From an uncultured Collinsella sp. (GTDB taxonomy: Bacteria; Actinomycetota; Coriobacteriia; Coriobacteriales; Coriobacteriaceae): a stretch of DNA of 64,000 bases. A program made the position numbers and the translations under genes. The stretch lies in NCBI GenBank assembly GCA_937943045.1, contig CALEBN010000043.1:1-64000 (forward strand), given 5' to 3'. The notes below the pieces were generated by a model. That model was not told the DNA's origin. It saw only the letters and a list, made by a program, of their open reading frames with translations, and searched no databases. Positions 61,006 through 64,000 of the stretch are shown one piece after another. Position 1 is the stretch's first letter. Each line of letters begins with the position of its first letter.

Positions 61006-62733
61006 CTACATACGCCCCAATTCGCCCACGATATGGCCCACGCGATCCTCAGGCTCCTTGACCTCGACGCCGTTGTAGCGGAAGAACCGCGCCGGGTCGT
61101 GCATCAGGTCCTCGAGCGGCACCAGCACAAAGTCACGCTCGCCAATGAGCGAATGCGGCAGGCGCAGCTTTTTGCCGCCGTGGGTCTCGCCGTCCATCCA
61201 CAGCAGGTCCAGGTCGATGGTGCGCGGACCGTTGACCTTGGCTTTCTTGGAGCGGTCGCGCCCCAGCTCGGCCTCGATCTTCATAAGCTCATCGAGCAGC
61301 ACCAACGGCGCCAGCTCGGTCTTGATCTCGATGACGGCGTTGGCAAATGCGTCCTGGCGCGTCTCGTAGGCCGGCTCGCTCTCGTAGATGCGCGAGCAGT
61401 TGGACACGCAGGTGAGCGGGATCTCGGCGATCATGTCGCGTGCGGCGCGGATGTTGTCGCAACGATGCCCCAGATTGGAGCCCACAGCCACAAACGCACG
61501 GCGCGGCTGCGGCTTGGCGACAGCCCAGTAACCGTTCAGGAACTGCGCAAAGCCGGTAACGTCGTGCACGCGCACGACGTTGGCACCGGCCTGGATAGCG
61601 CCCAGGCACACGCCAAACGTGGCGGCATCGCGCGCGGCGGCATCGGTCACGCCCGAGACAGCACCCACAAAACGCTTGCGTGACACGGCGCACATGAGCG
61701 GATAGCCCAGCGACGCCATCTTGGCGGTCTCGCGCTGGATGACGATGTCCTCGTTGGCCGTCTTGCCAAAGCCCGGGCCGGGATCGATGCAGATGCGGTC
61801 GCGCGACACGCCGGCATGGATAAGCGTGCGGGCCTGATCGGACAGAAAGCCCATGACGCGGCGCATGATGGGCGCCGAATCGGGCAGGGTGAAGCGGCGG
61901 AGCTGAGAGGTGGGCACGTAGGCCTCCTCGCGGCGGGCGCTGCGGCGCATCATGGCTGCCAGGTGATCATTGGGCTCCGGCGCGGGCTCAGGGGTCGCGG
62001 CGGCCTCGGAGACAGGGGCAGCCTGCTCGGCGGCCGGTGCCTCCTGCTTCTGCTCGTCCGTGGACTCGGGCGCAGGCTCCGGATCGCCGAACGGCAGCGA
62101 GGGCTGCACCACGCCACCCGGGAGCTTTGCCTCGGGCTTAGGCTCGCCTAGCAGCTTGCCGCGACGGCGGCGCGCCGGCTTCTCGGCCTCGCGCGCAGCC
62201 TCGGCGGCCGCTTCGCGCGCCTTCTCGGCAACAAACGCCGCGGCCGAGGTATCGAGCTGCACCGTTGCATGCGTGCGCGTGGGCACCGCGACCTCGCCGG
62301 CGTGCATCACGATGACGCCGCAGGTGCTCGTCGCGACAAACTCGACCATCTTGGGGTCGGTGAAGCCCGTCACGTCGTTGACGATCGAGGCGCCGCAGCG
62401 CACGGCAGCCTTGGCAACCGCCACGTGGCGCGTGTCGATCGAGACGATGGCACCCTCTTTGGCCAGCGCGCGTACCACGGGCAGCACGCGGCGAGCCTCC
62501 TCGTCGGGGTTGACCGGGGTAAAGCCGGGGCGCGTGGACTCGCCGCCCACGTCGATGATGTCGGCGCCGGCGTCGAGCATCGCCAGGCCGTACTCGATGG
62601 CGGCATCCGGGTCGAAGTGCTCCCCGCCGTCGCTAAACGAATCGGGCGTCACGTTGAGGACGCCCATGATGCGCGGGCGGTCAAAGCTGAGCTCGTACTT
62701 TCCGCACCGCCATGTCTTGCTGTCGTTCGCCAT
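61006..62733 (-). CDS. Dihydropteroate synthase fused to HPPK
   Basis: 575 residues from the ATG at 62731-62733 (AGGAGG 6 bases upstream). DHPS (about 15-410) has NVTPDSFSDGG (27-37), DVGGESTRPG (61-70) and the usual DPGPGFGKT. Residues about 150-285 are a low-complexity Ala/Glu/Pro/Arg insert in the middle of the DHPS barrel. HPPK (412-575) follows with VAVGSNLGHR and GPRTIDLDLLW. The two folate steps are thus in one chain. DHPS is the sulfonamide target. It is the first of two genes with the degenerate biotin ligase. Confidence 0.92.
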   Translation of the reverse strand: MANDSKTWRCGKYELSFDRPRIMGVLNVTPDSFSDGGEHFDPDAAIEYGLAMLDAGADIIDVGGESTRPGFTPVNPDEEARRVLPVVRALAKEGAIVSIDTRHVAVAKAAVRCGASIVNDVTGFTDPKMVEFVATSTCGVIVMHAGEVAVPTRTHATVQLDTSAAAFVAEKAREAAAEAAREAEKPARRRRGKLLGEPKPEAKLPGGVVQPSLPFGDPEPAPESTDEQKQEAPAAEQAAPVSEAAATPEPAPEPNDHLAAMMRRSARREEAYVPTSQLRRFTLPDSAPIMRRVMGFLSDQARTLIHAGVSRDRICIDPGPGFGKTANEDIVIQRETAKMASLGYPLMCAVSRKRFVGAVSGVTDAAARDAATFGVCLGAIQAGANVVRVHDVTGFAQFLNGYWAVAKPQPRRAFVAVGSNLGHRCDNIRAARDMIAEIPLTCVSNCSRIYESEPAYETRQDAFANAVIEIKTELAPLVLLDELMKIEAELGRDRSKKAKVNGPRTIDLDLLWMDGETHGGKKLRLPHSLIGERDFVLVPLEDLMHDPARFFRYNGVEVKEPEDRVGHIVGELGRM

Positions 62734-62807
62734 GAACATCCTCCTAAAATGCCCGCGCCGCCGCGCTCGGGCGCTGGCGGCGGGGTCGCTTTGCAATCAG
62801 TCTTTCT

Positions 62808-62813
62808 ATTGTA
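62808..62813 (-). promoter_or_regulatory. Putative -10 element of the folP-folK operon
   Basis: TACAAT on the reverse strand, about 75 bases upstream of the ATG. No clear -35. Confidence 0.4.
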
Positions 62814-62827
62814 TCCGCGCATACGGG

Positions 62828-63580
62828 CTAGAACGCAAACGCGGCCGCGATGTCGCAAGAAATCAGCAGGTCGGCATTTGCATCCTGATCGGTGGGAGCA
62901 AGATTGCAAATGGCCAGCGTATCGCCGGTAAAGTAGCGCGTAAGGCCCGCCGCCGGATACACTACGAGCGAGGTTCCGCCCACGATGAGGGCATCGGCCG
63001 CGGCGATGGCGGCAACGGCACCAGTCAGCACGCGCTCATCGAGCGGCTCCTCGTAGAGCACCACATCGGGCTTAATGCGCCCACCGCACGCAGGACACAC
63101 GGGCACACCCGCGGCGTCCTCGTGCTCGCGCGAGCAAATCCACTCGGCGCTATAGACCGCGCCGCACGACTGACAAATGTTGCGATGGACCGATCCGTGC
63201 AGCTCGAATACGCGCTGCGAACCGGCCATCTGATGCAGGCCGTCGATATTTTGCGTCACCACGGCATTTAGCTTTCCGGCGCGCTCCAGCTCGGCCAGCT
63301 TGGTGTGGCAGCGGTTGGGCTTAGCGCCAAGCGCGATCATCTTGGTGCGGTAGAAGTCGAAGAACTCGGCCGGATGCGCCTCATAAAAGCTATGCGAGAG
63401 CATGGTCTCGGGCGGATAGGCAAACTGCTGGTGATACAGGCCGTCCACGCTGCGGAAATCGGGGATGCCACTCGCCGTGGAAACACCCGCGCCACCAAAG
63501 AAGACCACGCGCTTGTGGGTGCCGAACAGCTCTTCCAGCGCGGCGGAGGCCTGCTTGGGATCCGTTATTGCCTGCGTCAT
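62828..63580 (-). CDS. cobB: Sir2-family NAD-dependent protein deacylase
   Basis: 250 residues. NAD-binding GAGVSTASGIPDFRS (30-44), TQNIDGLH (109-116), catalytic H128 in LHG, and the zinc cysteines C136/C139 and C162/C165. It removes acyl groups from lysine residues with NAD consumption. The residues typical of desuccinylases are not evident, so it is probably a deacetylase. GGAGG precedes the ATG. The end is 95 bases from the FolP-FolK start; it is probably a separate transcript. Confidence 0.95.
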   Translation of the reverse strand: MTQAITDPKQASAALEELFGTHKRVVFFGGAGVSTASGIPDFRSVDGLYHQQFAYPPETMLSHSFYEAHPAEFFDFYRTKMIALGAKPNRCHTKLAELERAGKLNAVVTQNIDGLHQMAGSQRVFELHGSVHRNICQSCGAVYSAEWICSREHEDAAGVPVCPACGGRIKPDVVLYEEPLDERVLTGAVAAIAAADALIVGGTSLVVYPAAGLTRYFTGDTLAICNLAPTDQDANADLLISCDIAAAFAF

Positions 63581-63716
63581 ATGAGTCCTCCGTCCTTGTT
63601 GGTCGGATGGCGGCGGGCGCTTGCCCGGCGCGCAGCCTTTGGGTCGACACGCGCGGAGCCCACCACCGCCCCTGTTGCGCTAATCTTAAGCCTGCCAACC
63701 CCGTCGAAAGGACACC

Positions 63717-64000
63717 ATGCCTCAGACTTACACTTTCGCCTCGTGGAACGTCAACGGCCTGCGCGCCGTGCTCAAAAAGGACCCGAGCTTTATCCAGATC
63801 GCGCAAGAACTCGACGTTGATATCCTGGCGCTGCAAGAGACCAAGCTGCAGGAGGGCCAGGTCGATATTGACCTGGCCGGCTATCACCAAACCTGGAGCT
63901 ATGCCGAGCGTAAAGGCTATTCGGGCACTGCGGTCTTTAGCCGCCAGGAACCGCTGCGCGTGTTGCGCGCCGACGCGCTGCTGCCTTACGCCGGCGAGGG
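63717..64000 (+). CDS. xth: Exodeoxyribonuclease III (AP endonuclease), 5' part
   Basis: 94 complete codons are seen before the window ends. MPQTYTFASWNVNGLRAV, DILALQETK and SGTAVFSR are the signature blocks of the ExoIII family, with the metal-binding Asn and Glu. It repairs abasic sites. GAAAGGA stands before the ATG. Partial only because of the window edge. Confidence 0.92.
   Translation, partial: MPQTYTFASWNVNGLRAVLKKDPSFIQIAQELDVDILALQETKLQEGQVDIDLAGYHQTWSYAERKGYSGTAVFSRQEPLRVLRADALLPYAGE

Overview
The window is about 64 kb of GC-rich bacterial chromosome. Gene content points to the class Coriobacteriia, most likely Collinsella or a close relative. The clues are luxS next to sugar and nucleoside catabolism genes, a phospho-beta-glucosidase, a five-gene energy-converting [NiFe] hydrogenase with a fused membrane subunit, an Nramp-like transporter paired with an MgtE-like protein, a fused FolP-FolK, and many small palindromic intergenic repeats. 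This placement is inferred from gene content; no marker rRNA is present.

Layout. 0-4 kb: a reverse-strand signalling operon with a 7TM sensor-like protein, a NarL-type kinase and a regulator. 4-13 kb: bglA; an AAA ATPase apparently inserted between two copies of one flank; a DUF4867-like gene; luxS; a ribokinase/nucleoside hydrolase operon; and a forward OatA-like acyltransferase. 13-25 kb: an Nramp-like/MgtE-like pair, a degenerate polysaccharide deacetylase, PRC-barrel and YtxH envelope proteins, an HxxEH-motif protein, a CorC-type protein, a hemolysin-III protein, a lipase-like hydrolase and a DUF362 ferredoxin. 25-34 kb: two ABC exporter sets and a divergent LuxR two-component system. 34-40 kb: the hydrogenase operon. 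40-55 kb: an orphan transposase-like HTH protein, then a reverse-strand operon of three membrane-anchored exported proteins and a 3555-residue secreted beta-helix-like protein. 55-64 kb: an AAA/DUF4143 ATPase with a phased tandem repeat upstream, an old-yellow-enzyme reductase, a tandem hairpin array, tRNA-fMet, coaX, a degenerate biotin ligase, folP-folK, a sirtuin and the start of exonuclease III.

How genes work together. The ribokinase and nucleoside hydrolase form a ribonucleoside salvage unit behind one promoter-operator. The Nramp and MgtE-like proteins probably form a Mg2+ uptake and sensing unit. The five ech genes encode a proton- or sodium-translocating, ferredoxin-linked hydrogenase. 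The 40-55 kb operon looks like a surface-structure locus.

The strongest unexplained signals are: (i) 57-nt hairpins with 16-bp arms repeating every 80-81 bp at two loci; (ii) the AAA gene flanked by duplicated DNA, the two flanks differing by exactly one 81-bp hairpin unit; (iii) four 12-bp motifs on an exact 23-bp period upstream of the DUF4143 gene; (iv) the giant-protein operon, which has no visible cell-wall anchor; and (v) several paralogues that have lost catalytic residues.
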